64,000 bases of DNA. Source: Lentzea albidocapillata. GTDB lineage: Bacteria; Actinomycetota; Actinomycetes; Mycobacteriales; Pseudonocardiaceae. Positions within the stretch are counted from its first letter, which is position 1. The number at the start of each line of letters is the position of its first letter. The DNA is taken from NCBI RefSeq assembly GCF_000719115.1, contig NZ_JOEA01000033.1, forward strand, positions 3,010 to 67,009. The letters are read 5' to 3'. A program made the translations under genes and the position numbers. The notes beneath the pieces are model-generated. The model saw only the letters and a program-made list of their open reading frames with translations, was not told where the DNA came from and did not search any database. Shown one piece after another: positions 18,269-27,998 of this stretch.

Positions 18269-19218
18269 CCGAGCAGCAAAGCGGCGGCGGCCGCGAACAT
18301 CGCCGTCATCGTGCCGAGCAACAGCCACGGCTTCGACGCGTCCGCCTGCTTCTTCTCGTAGCCGATCTGCTCGCCGAGCGTGTCGTAGACGCGCCGCAGT
18401 TCCTCGGCGGAGGCGGCCTTGAAGAACTCGCCTCCGGAGATCTTCGCGATCTCCTTCATCGAGTCGTCGTCGACGGGCACGGACTGCTGCCGCCCCTCGA
18501 TGTCGACCACGCCGTCCTCGGTGCCGAACGAGATCGTGGAGATCGGGGTCCCGGCCTTCTTCGCGTCCTCGGCCGCGTCGAACGCCTTGCGGGTGCCGAC
18601 GGTCTCCTTGCCGTCCGTCATCAGCACGATGCGGGCGGGCGGCGGGCCCTCGGCGCCGCCGACGACCTTGCCGAACGAGTCGATCGACGCCATCGCGGCC
18701 ACCAGTGCGTCACCGGTCGCGGTCGACTGGGCGAGCTTGAGCCCGTCGATCGACTGCGTGACGGCGGCGCGGTCGGTGGTCGGCGCGACCAGCACGGTGG
18801 CCGAGCCGGCGAACGAGATGAGGCCGAGGTTGATGCCCGGCGTGAGGCCCTCGGCGAACGACTTGGCGGCCACCTGCGCGGCCTCCAGCCTCGACGGCTT
18901 CACGTCGGTGGCCTTCATCGACAGCGACACGTCGACCACGAGCATCACGGTCGCCCGGTTGCGCGGCACCCGTTGCTCGGACGTCGGACCGGCCAGCGCG
19001 ACCGTCAGCAACGCCAGTGCGGCCAGCAGGAACGCCCCCGGGACGTGGCGCGACCAGCGTTCCCGCTTGGGCGCGACCTTCTCCAGCAGTTCCAGGTTCG
19101 TGAACCGCAACACCCGCTTGCGGCGGATCCGTTGCGCCACCACGTATCCGGCGGTGAGCAGCGCCACGACGAGCAGCAGCAGGAACCACCACGGGGCGAC
19201 GAAGTTCGAGAAGCTCAC
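18253..19218 (-). CDS. BatA-like vWA membrane protein
   Basis: A 321-residue protein with two N-terminal hydrophobic helices (about 10-27 and 61-77), a vWA domain with an intact MIDAS DVSLS (Asp96, Ser98, Ser100) and a C-terminal membrane helix at about 298-317. This is the BatA/Rv1481 type. It is the last gene of a MoxR-DUF58-vWA operon. Its GTG overlaps the stop of the DUF58 gene (GTGA). The MoxR ATPase is thought to remodel or activate vWA partners at the cell envelope. In mycobacteria this cluster lies next to fabG1-inhA, and here it is about 6.6 kb away. Confidence 0.88.
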   Translation of the reverse strand: MSFSNFVAPWWFLLLLVVALLTAGYVVAQRIRRKRVLRFTNLELLEKVAPKRERWSRHVPGAFLLAALALLTVALAGPTSEQRVPRNRATVMLVVDVSLSMKATDVKPSRLEAAQVAAKSFAEGLTPGINLGLISFAGSATVLVAPTTDRAAVTQSIDGLKLAQSTATGDALVAAMASIDSFGKVVGGAEGPPPARIVLMTDGKETVGTRKAFDAAEDAKKAGTPISTISFGTEDGVVDIEGRQQSVPVDDDSMKEIAKISGGEFFKAASAEELRRVYDTLGEQIGYEKKQADASKPWLLLGTMTAMFAAAAALLLGQRLP

Positions 19219-20158
19219 GCGACACCCCCAGACCAGCGGCGCTTGCGCGCCACCACGAAACGAACCGTGTCGGCGATCCAGTCCGAGTCGGTCCGCAGCA
19301 CCAGGTGCCCGGCGCCCGCGCGCCGCAGCCCCGCCGCCACATCGGCCCGGTGTTCCGCGGCCGCGGCGTTGAACTCCTTGCGCAGCAACGCGGACGCGGT
19401 CACCTCGCGCTGCCGCCCGCTTTCGGGGTCGGACAGCACGACGGTGCCGACCTCGGGCAGGTCGACGTCACGCGGGTCGACGATCTCGATGGCCACGATG
19501 TCGTGGCGCGCGGACAGAGCGCGCAACGGCCGTTGCCACTCCATCTCGCCGAGGAAGTCGGAGATCACCACGATCAGGCCGCGCCGGCGCGGCGGGCGGC
19601 GCAGTTGTTCGAGCAACGCGGCCAGGTCTCCGCGGGTGCCCTCGGGCGCCCGCTCGATCTCGGCGATCTTGCGGATCATGCCGCGCGCGTGGGCCAGGCC
19701 GCCGCGCGCCGGGATGCGGACGTTGTCCGCGCCCGTCGAGACCGCGGCGCCGATCCGGTTGCCGCCGCCTCGCGTCAGGTGGGCGACCGCGGCCGACGCG
19801 GCGATGGCGAGATCACGCTTCTCGCACGCGGCGGTGCCGAAGTCGAGCGACGGCGACAGGTCGATCGCCAGCCACGTCTCCAGCTCGCGGTCGGCGACCG
19901 TCTCGCGGATGTGCGGGACCGTCGTGCGGGCCGTGACCGCCCAGTCCATCCGGCGCACGTCGTCGCCGGGCTGGTAGGTGCGGGCCTCGCCCGGTTCGGA
20001 GCCCGGCCCCGGCACGAGGCCGAGGTGGTTGCCCTGCAGCAGGCCGTCGAGACGGCGCCGGACTTCGAGCTCCAGCATGCGCAGCGCGGCTTCCATCTTG
20101 ACGCCGCGCAGGACGGGCGGCGCCCAGGACGGGCGCTCCTCCTCGGCCTTGTCCCTGC

Positions 20159-20162
<4 letters not shown>
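19215..20162 (-). CDS. DUF58 domain protein
   Basis: A 315-residue soluble protein and the middle gene of the MoxR operon, with stop/start overlaps on both sides. The DUF58 signature is ARTYQPGDDVRRMDWAVTAR around residues 60-79, followed by a degenerate vWA-like region (WLAIDLSPSLDFG). The Asp-x-Ser-x-Ser pattern is present, so metal binding is possible. The family always travels with MoxR ATPases and vWA proteins and is thought to be part of the same chaperone-like assembly. The exact role is unknown. Confidence 0.88.
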
Positions 20163-21208
<1,046 letters not shown>

Positions 21209-21269
21209 GTGCGGGCCTCCATGCGGAACAGGGTTTACCGATCGTCGAACAGTCTTACTCCCCGCCTGT

Positions 21270-21800
21270 TCAACCGCTGTGAAGGGTGTCCAGGTCGGCG
21301 GGTGTGTCGACGTCCCTCGCCTCACCGGGCAAAGCGGACACCTCGACGGGGTCGAGCCGCAGAAGAGTCCTGCGCAGCGGCAGGTTCCGTGGATCTTCGG
21401 GCAGGGCCGCGCGCAGGTCGGCGGCGTTCCAGTAGCCGATCAGCCACTGCACCCTGTCGTCCTTGAGCACGGCGTTGCGGCCGGGTGCGCGCAGTCTCGC
21501 GATGGTGTCCGCGGTGAGGCCTGGCTGGTCGACGGCGAGCACCGCGACCCAGTCCTCGGTGATCTTCGCCAGTCCGGCGGCCAGACCGGCGAGCGGGCCT
21601 CCGCCCGGCGGGTCCTCGCGTGCCCAGATGACACCGGGCAGGTCCTTCTCCGGGCCCACGACGACCTTCTGCGCCGCGTCGTCCACAACGGACAGCACGT
21701 GGTCGAGCAGCGTCGCGTCCCGAAAGGACAGCGCGGCCTTGTCGACGCCACCGAGCCGCTCGCCCTTGCCGCCGGTGAGGATGATCACCGCGTACGTCAT
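21270..21800 (-). CDS. MobA-like NTP transferase
   Basis: A 176-residue protein with the nucleotidyltransferase start ILTGGKGERLGGVDKA and the metal-binding Asp in LAVDQPGL. In this family GTP is joined to molybdopterin to make the Mo-bis-MGD cofactor, but paralogues with other substrates exist. No other molybdenum-cofactor gene is nearby. The ATG at 21800 overlaps the stop of the TetR gene (ATGA), so it may be controlled with the repressor and exporter. Confidence 0.75.
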   Translation of the reverse strand: MTYAVIILTGGKGERLGGVDKAALSFRDATLLDHVLSVVDDAAQKVVVGPEKDLPGVIWAREDPPGGGPLAGLAAGLAKITEDWVAVLAVDQPGLTADTIARLRAPGRNAVLKDDRVQWLIGYWNAADLRAALPEDPRNLPLRRTLLRLDPVEVSALPGEARDVDTPADLDTLHSG

Positions 21801-22480
21801 GACCGGCCTCCGATGTGCGCCGCGACGCCTTCCAGGAACAGGTGCAGGCCGAAGTCGAACTCGGCGGCGACGTCGTCGGCGTCGAAGAGGTCGTCCATGT
21901 CGAAGACACCGGCCGCGACGATCTTCGCGAGCGCGGGCATCCGGCGCGGGTCGACGATCTCGCGCAGCCTCTGCCCGTACTGGCGGCTGAACCGGGCCGG
22001 GTCGTCCTCGAAGCCCTTCGTCAGCGCGACGCTCAGCCACGCCTCGCCGTGCACGAACGTCATCAGGCCCATGACCACGCCGACCTTCTCCCCCGCCTCC
22101 AGCGGCGTGCCTTCGAGCGCGCCCAGCGCGCTGTCGAACCAGGCGAGGCTCCGAGGGCCGGTCGGTGGGCCGCTCATCGGGATCTGCAGGAACCACGGAC
22201 GCTTGCGGACGCCTTTGAGCAGCTCCTTCGCCCAGACCTCAAGCTTGTCACGCCATTCGCCGTCGGGGAGCGGGGGCGGCTCGTCGAACGCGGCGTCGCC
22301 CATCAACGTGAGCAGCTCGTCCTTGCTCTTCACGTGCCGATAGAGGGCCATCGTGGCGTTGCCCATCTCCTGCGCGACGCGTGCCATCGACACGGCGGCG
22401 AGCCCCTCGGCGTCCGCGACCGCGATGGCGGCCCGCGTGATGTCGGCGGCGTCGATGGTCGGCTTGCGCCCCCTCTTCAT
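21797..22480 (-). CDS. TetR/AcrR-family repressor
   Basis: A 227-residue regulator. The N-terminal helix-turn-helix (residues of about 8-50, with AAVSMARVAQEMGNATMALYRHVKSKDEL) is intact. The C-terminal ligand domain resembles the TetR_C family common in antibiotic exporters. It is divergent from a DrrA-type ABC exporter, and the 76-base gap has two palindromes of the same GCGTA-N5-TACGC form, good candidates for its own operators. The logical model is repression of both itself and the exporter, released by an exported drug. Confidence 0.9.
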   Translation of the reverse strand: MKRGRKPTIDAADITRAAIAVADAEGLAAVSMARVAQEMGNATMALYRHVKSKDELLTLMGDAAFDEPPPLPDGEWRDKLEVWAKELLKGVRKRPWFLQIPMSGPPTGPRSLAWFDSALGALEGTPLEAGEKVGVVMGLMTFVHGEAWLSVALTKGFEDDPARFSRQYGQRLREIVDPRRMPALAKIVAAGVFDMDDLFDADDVAAEFDFGLHLFLEGVAAHIGGRS

Positions 22481-22499
22481 GCCCTCTAGTCAAACAGAT

Positions 22500-22542
22500 G
22501 CGTATGACATACGCTAATTCAGGTTTTGCGTATGAGGTACGC
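22500..22542. promoter_or_regulatory. Two tandem TetR-type operators
   Basis: Two 15-base palindromes share the form GCGTA-N5-TACGC. GCGTATGACATACGC at 22500-22514 is perfect. GCGTATGAGGTACGC at 22528-22542 has symmetric arms and an asymmetric centre. Centre-to-centre distance is 28 bases. They lie between the divergent TetR gene and the ABC exporter gene, where they would cover both promoters. The second is only 14 bases from the exporter start codon. Confidence 0.75.
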
Positions 22543-22556
22543 ATAAAGGGGGTTCG

Positions 22557-23480
22557 ATGATCGTCGAGACAGAGGGTCTGACGAAGAGATATGGCTCCGC
22601 GACGGTGCTCAGCGGCCTGGACCTGAAGGTCGCGGAAGGGTCCGTGCTCGCGCTGCTCGGGCCGAACGGCGCCGGCAAGACCACCACGATCCGCATCCTG
22701 AGCACGCTGACCAGGCCCGATGGCGGCACGGCACAGGTGTGCGGGTTCGACGTGGTGCGCGAGGCCGCCGCCGTGCGTGGCGTGATCAGCCTGACCGGGC
22801 AGTACGCGGCGGTGGACGAGGAGCAGACCGGGCGCGAGAACCTGGTCATGATCGCCCGTCTGCGCGGTTTCGCGAGGCCGGCGGCTCGCGCACGGGCGCT
22901 CGAACTGCTGGAGCGGTTCGAGCTCGTGGACGCGGCGGACCGGCGGGTGCGCACGTACTCCGGCGGCATGCGCCGGCGCCTGGACCTGGCGATGAGCCTG
23001 GTGGCACGGCCGCGGCTGCTCTTCTTGGACGAGCCGACCACCGGCCTCGACCCGGTCAGCCGCACGACGATGTGGGACGCGATCGGTGACCTGGTGCGCG
23101 ACGGCGTGACGATCTTCCTCACCACCCAGTACCTGGAGGAGGCCGATCGCCTCGCCGACCGGATCTTGGTGCTGCACAACGGGGGCGTCGTCGCGGACGG
23201 CACCGCGGACGCGCTGAAGAACTCGGTCGGCGGCACCCGCCTGGACCTGATCTTCTCGTGCGCCGAGGACGCGCTGCGAGCACGGTCCGTGACCGGCGGG
23301 GTGGCCGACGGGGTGACGCTGAGCGTGCCGTCCGACGGCAGCGCGGTCCACCTGCACCGAGTACTGGACGACCTGCTGACCGCACGGGTGAGCGTGCTGC
23401 GGGTGTCCACGCACCGCCCGACCTTGGACGACGTCTTCACCTCGCTGATACTTCCGGACGCAGCGGCGGTGGCGGCATGA
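22557..23480 (+). CDS. ABC exporter ATP-binding protein, DrrA type
   Basis: A 307-residue ATPase. Walker A is GPNGAGKT (about residues 37-44), the signature is YSGGMRRRLDLA and Walker B is LLFLDEPTTGLDP, followed by the H-loop region. The C-terminal extension of about 80 residues is typical of the daunorubicin-resistance ATPase family. AAGGGGG gives a good ribosome binding site before ATG 22557. The stop overlaps the start of the permease gene (ATGA). With the divergent TetR repressor this forms a standard drug-efflux cassette. The substrate is unknown. Confidence 0.92.
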   Translation: MIVETEGLTKRYGSATVLSGLDLKVAEGSVLALLGPNGAGKTTTIRILSTLTRPDGGTAQVCGFDVVREAAAVRGVISLTGQYAAVDEEQTGRENLVMIARLRGFARPAARARALELLERFELVDAADRRVRTYSGGMRRRLDLAMSLVARPRLLFLDEPTTGLDPVSRTTMWDAIGDLVRDGVTIFLTTQYLEEADRLADRILVLHNGGVVADGTADALKNSVGGTRLDLIFSCAEDALRARSVTGGVADGVTLSVPSDGSAVHLHRVLDDLLTARVSVLRVSTHRPTLDDVFTSLILPDAAAVAA

Positions 23481-24220
23481 CGGCTTCGTTGACCATGATC
23501 GGCCGCAGCATCCGGCTGAGCCGCCGCAACTTCGACCTCGTGATCATGGCGATCGTGCTGCCGGTGCTGATGATGGCGTTGTTCGTGTACGTGTTCGGCG
23601 GCGCGATCAGCTCCACGCAGTCCTATGTGGACTATGTGGTGCCCGGCATCCTCGTGCTGTGCACGGGTTACGGCGCCACGTCCACCGCGATGTCGGTGAC
23701 CGACGACATGAAGAAGGGCGTGGTCGACCGGTTCCGCTCGATGCCGATCAGCGGGTTCTCCGTGCTGACCGGCCACGTCGTCGCCTCGGTCGCCCGCAAC
23801 GCCCTCGCGACGTTCGCCGTGGTGCTGGTCGCGCTGCTGATGGGCTTCCGGCCCGCTGCCTCGCTGGCCGGATGGGTGCTGGCGATGGGCTTGCTGCTGC
23901 TCTACGTGCTGGCGCTGTCGTGGCTCGCGGCAGCCTTCGGCGTGGTCGCGCGAAGCGTCGAGTCGGCCAGCCTGCTCGGGTTCTTCATGCTGTTCATCCC
24001 GTATCTGAGCAGCGCTTTCGTGCCGGTGGAGACAATGCCGTCCTTTCTGCGCGCCGTCAGCGAACACCAGCCCATCACACCGGTCATCGAGACCGTGCGG
24101 GCGTTGCTGAACGATCAGCCCGTGACCTCGGGATGGCTCGCATTGGCGTGGTCCGGCGGGCTGCTGGTCGCGGCGTTCGGCTGGGCCACCTGGTTGTTCG
24201 GCCGGATCAACCGCCGCTGA
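23477..24220 (+). CDS. ABC-2 type permease (DrrB-like)
   Basis: A 247-residue integral membrane protein with about six hydrophobic helices and the ABC2_membrane pattern (GVVDRFRSMPIS cytoplasmic coupling region, then FVPVETMPSFLRAVSEHQPITPVIETVR before the last helix). It is coupled to the ATPase gene upstream. Together they would form an exporter for a small hydrophobic compound. The 3' end overlaps the convergent aldo/keto reductase gene by 14 bases. Confidence 0.9.
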   Translation: MTASLTMIGRSIRLSRRNFDLVIMAIVLPVLMMALFVYVFGGAISSTQSYVDYVVPGILVLCTGYGATSTAMSVTDDMKKGVVDRFRSMPISGFSVLTGHVVASVARNALATFAVVLVALLMGFRPAASLAGWVLAMGLLLLYVLALSWLAAAFGVVARSVESASLLGFFMLFIPYLSSAFVPVETMPSFLRAVSEHQPITPVIETVRALLNDQPVTSGWLALAWSGGLLVAAFGWATWLFGRINRR

Positions 24221-25079
24221 GGTGCGCGGCGTCGAGGCGGGTCAACTCGTCCGCGGTGAGGTCCATCTCGCCCGCCTCGACGTTCTGCCGCAGATGCGCC
24301 GGATCGCCCGTCCCGGGGATGACCAGCACGTGCGGCCCGCGCGCCAGCGTCCACGCCAGCCTGATCTGCGCGGGCGAGGCGCCGCGGGCGTGCGCGATCT
24401 CCGTGACGACGTCGTCCTCGGCCGACGTCCCGGCCTCCTGGTTGGCACCGGTGAGCGCGAAGAACGGTACGTACGCGATGCCCCGCTCCCGGCACACGCC
24501 GACGAAGTCGTCCTGCTCGGGGTGGTGGCCGAGCCCATAGGAGTTCTGCACGCACACGACCTCGGCGATGCGCTGCGCCTGGTCGAGGTGGTGCGGCTTG
24601 ACGTTCGACAGCCCGAGGTGCCGGACCAGCCCGTCCCGCTGCAGTTCGGCGAGCCGCCCGAAGTGCGCGCTGAGGTCGTCCAGGCCGCTGATCCGCAGGT
24701 TGACCACGTCGAGGTGGTCACGGCCGAGCTGCCGCAGGTTCTCCTCGACCTGGCCTTTGAGCTGCTCCGGCGTCGCGAGCGGCAGCCACTCCCCCTGCGG
24801 CGTGCGACCGGGCCCGACCTTGGTGACGATCACCAGGTCCTCCGGGTACGGCGCGAGCGCGCTGTTGATCAGCTCGTTCGCCGACCGCGTGGCGGAGAAG
24901 TAGAAGGCGGCGGTGTCGATGTGGTCGACGCCGAGCTCGACGGCCTTGCGGAGCACCTCGATCGCCTGCCCGCGGTCGCGCGGCTCGGCCCGGCGATCGA
25001 ACGCCGTCCCCCGCTGCGGCAGTCGCATCGCGCCGAACCCGACCCGGTTCACGGTGAGGTCACCCAGTCGCCACGTCAT
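24207..25079 (-). CDS. Aldo/keto reductase
   Basis: A 290-residue TIM-barrel NADPH oxidoreductase starting at ATG 25079 (MTWRLGDLTVNRVGFG). The catalytic Asp and Tyr are in HIDTAAFY and the Lys is in VIVTKVGPG. The usual catalytic His position reads VVNLRISG, so His appears replaced, as in the actinobacterial subgroup of this family. The cofactor-binding end has VLVIPGTGDPAHLRQNV. It stands alone. The physiological substrate cannot be told from sequence. Confidence 0.88.
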   Translation of the reverse strand: MTWRLGDLTVNRVGFGAMRLPQRGTAFDRRAEPRDRGQAIEVLRKAVELGVDHIDTAAFYFSATRSANELINSALAPYPEDLVIVTKVGPGRTPQGEWLPLATPEQLKGQVEENLRQLGRDHLDVVNLRISGLDDLSAHFGRLAELQRDGLVRHLGLSNVKPHHLDQAQRIAEVVCVQNSYGLGHHPEQDDFVGVCRERGIAYVPFFALTGANQEAGTSAEDDVVTEIAHARGASPAQIRLAWTLARGPHVLVIPGTGDPAHLRQNVEAGEMDLTADELTRLDAAHLSGG

Positions 25080-25106
25080 GGCGCCCACTGTGCCAGCCTT
25101 GGCGCC

Positions 25107-25448
25107 GTGGGACTGTTCACGCTCTCCGATGCCCAGGCCGAACTCGCACGGCTGTTGCCCGTGCTCGACGAGATCGTGCGCCTGCGCGCCGACGCCGCCG
25201 AGCTGGCCGCCGGGGGTTCCGCGCTGGGCGGGCTGCCGGAGTTCAAGGCCGCGCAGGCCCGGCTGGACGAGCTGATGGAGGCGGTGCAGCAGACCGGGGC
25301 GGAGCTGAAGGGCTTCGCGCCGTTGCTCGTGGACTTCCCGTCGGAGATGGACGGTGTGCCGGTGCTGCTGTGCTGGCTGGAGGGTGACCGCGAGCTGGGC
25401 TGGTACCACCGGACGGATCTGGGCTTCGCCGGCCGCCGCCCGCTGTGA
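25107..25448 (+). CDS. DUF2203 family protein
   Basis: A 113-residue protein from GTG 25107, divergent from the aldo/keto reductase with only 27 bases between starts. An N-terminal helical segment (FTLSDAQAELARLLPVLDEI) leads into the conserved end (GFAPLLVDFPSEMDGVPVLLCWLEGD, then GWYHRTDLGFAGRRPL), which is the DUF2203 signature. The function is unknown in all members. Confidence 0.8.
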   Translation: MGLFTLSDAQAELARLLPVLDEIVRLRADAAELAAGGSALGGLPEFKAAQARLDELMEAVQQTGAELKGFAPLLVDFPSEMDGVPVLLCWLEGDRELGWYHRTDLGFAGRRPL

Positions 25449-25531
25449 TCTTCACGCGGTGACCGGATCCGTCCGCTCCCCGGCCGGGTCGTGCCTGTCC
25501 CCCACCTCTCGATGCCGCGAGGCTGGGGACC

Positions 25532-26080
25532 ATGAAGCGAGCATTGATCGTCATCGACGTGCAGGAGTCGTTCCGCCGGCGCTCCAACTGGGCCGAGGTG
25601 TCCGACCCCGACGTCGTCGGCAAGGTGAACCAGCTGGTCGACATGAGCCGCGACGCCGGTGACCTCGTCGTGTGGGTGCTGCACTCGGAGCCCGGTTCCG
25701 GCGACGTGTTCGACCCCGCGCTCGGGCACGTGCGGCTGATCGACGGGCTGAAGCCGCTCGACGACGAGCCGGTGCTCACCAAGACCGCGCACAACGCGTT
25801 CACCACGACGAACCTGCAGCAGACGCTGACGACGCGGGGCGTGCGGGAGTTGCTGATCAGCGGTATCCGGACCGAGCAGTGCTGCGAGACCACGACGCGC
25901 GTCGGGTCGGACCTGGGGTTCGACATGACGTTCGTGACGGATGCGACCGCGACCATGCCGTTGCCGCACTGGCGCACCGGGAAGGTGCTCGGGGTCGAGG
26001 AGATCATCGAGCGCACCGAGTACGTGCTGGCCGGCCGGTTCGCACGGATCTCGGATGTCGCTACGCTGACCGGATCGTGA
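25532..26080 (+). CDS. Isochorismatase-fold cysteine hydrolase
   Basis: A 182-residue enzyme with the family triad Asp9 (LIVIDVQ), Lys84 (VLTKTAHNAF) and Cys117 (GIRTEQCCE). Members hydrolyse amides such as nicotinamide, ureidoacrylate or N-carbamoyl compounds. The stop overlaps the GTG start of the next gene, a GlxA-type regulator (GTGA). Such regulator/hydrolase pairs occur in several actinobacteria, which points to regulator control of the hydrolase. Confidence 0.85.
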   Translation: MKRALIVIDVQESFRRRSNWAEVSDPDVVGKVNQLVDMSRDAGDLVVWVLHSEPGSGDVFDPALGHVRLIDGLKPLDDEPVLTKTAHNAFTTTNLQQTLTTRGVRELLISGIRTEQCCETTTRVGSDLGFDMTFVTDATATMPLPHWRTGKVLGVEEIIERTEYVLAGRFARISDVATLTGS

Positions 26081-26979
26081 CCAGAGTCGTCTTCCTGCTC
26101 GTACCTGGAGTGCACCTGCTCGACCTCGCGGGGCCGGCGCAGGTGTTCTCCAGCGCTGCCGATCTCGTGAACGGGTACGCGTTGTCCTACGTGGGTGACG
26201 CGGACACCGTGCTCAGTCATCAGGGCGTGCCGCTCGGTGCGTCGCGTGAGTTGCCCTCTCTCTCGGTGGACGACCTCGTGTTCGTGCCGGGGTGGCGGTC
26301 ACCGAAGATCGTGGGGACTGGTCACTTGAGCGAACGCGCGTTGGCGTGGCTGCGCGCGCACTACGACGGCGGCGGCACGGTGGCGAGTGTGTGTGCCGGC
26401 GCGGATGCGTTGGGGCGCGCCGGTTTGCTCGAAGGACGGCGTTGTACCACGCATCACGAACTGCAGGAGGAGCTCGCACGGCGCTACCCGGCCGCACACG
26501 TCGTGCGTGACGTCTTGTTCGTTGAGGACAACAGGGTCGTGACGTCTGCGGGCATCGCGAGCGGTATCGACCTCGCGTTGCATCTCGTCGCCGTACGTCA
26601 TGGGCCCGCCGTCGCCGCCGCGATCGCACGGACGATGGTCATCTATGCGCGCAGGAACGGCGACGACCAGCAAGACAGTGTGCTGATGCGGCATCGGTCG
26701 CACATCAACGAGACGGTGCACCGCATTCAGGACGTCATCGAGTCACGGCTCGCCGAGCGCCTTTCTCTCTCGGAGCTCGCTATCCACGCCGGATGCAGCG
26801 AACGGACCGTGACGCGGTTGTTCGGCCGTGCGACGGGCATGACGCCGTTGAAGTACCAGCAGGCGTTGCGCGTCGAACGAGCCGAACACCTGATCGGTCA
26901 AGGCGCGACGGTGGAGATGGCGGCGCGCAACGTCGGCTTCGAAGACGCCCGGATGCTGCGCAGACTGCGTTCGCGCTGA
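26077..26979 (+). CDS. GlxA-type AraC-family transcriptional regulator
   Basis: A 300-residue regulator. The N-terminal DJ-1/PfpI-like sensor domain includes the nucleophile-elbow Cys in VASVCAGADALG. The C-terminal AraC double helix-turn-helix spans about residues 215-300, with LSLSELAIHAGCSERTVTRLF and EMAARNVGFEDARMLRRL. The GTG at 26077 overlaps the upstream hydrolase stop. The second HTH is nearly at the C-terminus, slightly short for the family (which usually continues past F..RF...G), so the very end could be trimmed. Confidence 0.87.
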   Translation: MTRVVFLLVPGVHLLDLAGPAQVFSSAADLVNGYALSYVGDADTVLSHQGVPLGASRELPSLSVDDLVFVPGWRSPKIVGTGHLSERALAWLRAHYDGGGTVASVCAGADALGRAGLLEGRRCTTHHELQEELARRYPAAHVVRDVLFVEDNRVVTSAGIASGIDLALHLVAVRHGPAVAAAIARTMVIYARRNGDDQQDSVLMRHRSHINETVHRIQDVIESRLAERLSLSELAIHAGCSERTVTRLFGRATGMTPLKYQQALRVERAEHLIGQGATVEMAARNVGFEDARMLRRLRSR

Positions 26980-27052
26980 GCCGCACGCGTGCAGCTGTCC
27001 ACGGTCGACGAACACCCTTGCACGCCATCGGAACCGGCCTAAGCTGAGCCGG

Positions 27053-27610
27053 GTGACGACTCTGGTGAACCGGCCCAACACCGCGTTGCTCGTGATCGAC
27101 GTGCAGAACGGCGTGGTGGACCACGCCCACAACCGCGATGCGGTCGTCGCCAACGTGGCCGCCCTCGTCGACAGGGCGCGCACGGCCGGCGTCGACGTCG
27201 TGTGGGTGCAGCACAGCAACGCCGAGCACATGCCCAGGGAGTCCGACGGCTGGCAGTTCGTGCCGGAGCTGAAGCTCGCCGAGGGCGAACCGGTGGTGCA
27301 CAAGACCTACGCCGATTCGTTCGAGGCGACCGACCTGGAGGAAGTGCTGGCGGGCAAGGGAATCGGGAGCCTCGTGGTGTCCGGCGCGCAGACCGACGAG
27401 TGCATCCGCTCGACGCTGCACGGCGCCATCGTGCGCGGCTACGACGCCCTGCTGGTCAGCGACGCGCACACGACCGAGGACCTGTCGGAGTACGGCGCCC
27501 CCACGCCGGACAAGGTCATCGTCCACACCAACCTCTACTGGGAGAACCACACCGCGCCCGGCCGCAGCGCGGGCGTCGTGAAGACCGAGGACGCGTTCAA
27601 GCCCGCGTGA
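27053..27610 (+). CDS. Isochorismatase-fold cysteine hydrolase
   Basis: A 185-residue enzyme with the triad Asp16 (LLVIDVQNGVV), Lys84 (VVHKTYADSF) and Cys117 (GAQTDECIRS). The Lys and Cys numbers match those of the hydrolase at 25532, but the rest is only moderately similar, so this is a separate subfamily rather than a recent copy. The GTG start at 27053 is the first in frame. Its last 14 bases overlap the convergent Cys-rich gene. Likely substrate class: small amides. The exact one is unknown. Confidence 0.85.
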   Translation: MTTLVNRPNTALLVIDVQNGVVDHAHNRDAVVANVAALVDRARTAGVDVVWVQHSNAEHMPRESDGWQFVPELKLAEGEPVVHKTYADSFEATDLEEVLAGKGIGSLVVSGAQTDECIRSTLHGAIVRGYDALLVSDAHTTEDLSEYGAPTPDKVIVHTNLYWENHTAPGRSAGVVKTEDAFKPA

Positions 27611-27998
27611 TCAGGTGCGTGCTCGGCACGTAGTCGATCTTCCAGTCCTCGTACACGCCGCACAGCCCGCACTTCAGGCACCGCAACCCGACGGTCAGCC
27701 AGCGCACCTCGCCGTCCGGAAGGCACGACGACCCGAGCGCGGCGGCGAACTCCTCGCCGCCGCACGTGCACGCGCACTCCTCCGCGTCGTCGGGGTTCCA
27801 GTGCTCGTCGGAGTCGCCGATGAACTCCGCGAGCCCGCAGCCGAGACAGGTCCGGCGCATCGCCTGGTCCTCGGTCACCTGCACCATGAACGACGTGCCG
27901 CCACATCCGCCGCACACGGACTCGGCGACGTGCGTGACCTCGTACCCGTCTTCCTGGTACTCGCGGATCGCCTCGTCGAGCGTCATCCCGATCTTCAC
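27597..27998 (-). CDS. Cys-rich putative zinc-ribbon protein of unknown function
   Basis: A 133-residue acidic soluble protein with four Cys pairs: CGGC near 29-32, CLGC near 51-54, CACTC near 74-78 and CLKCGLC near 107-113, suggesting two or more zinc ribbons. The N-terminus (MTLDEAIREYQEDGYEVTHV) is well ordered. The GTG at 27998 overlaps the stop of the broken TetR gene (GTGA), so the two once formed an operon. No catalytic motif was seen. A nucleic-acid or protein-binding role is possible. Confidence 0.65.
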   Translation of the reverse strand: MKIGMTLDEAIREYQEDGYEVTHVAESVCGGCGGTSFMVQVTEDQAMRRTCLGCGLAEFIGDSDEHWNPDDAEECACTCGGEEFAAALGSSCLPDGEVRWLTVGLRCLKCGLCGVYEDWKIDYVPSTHLITRA

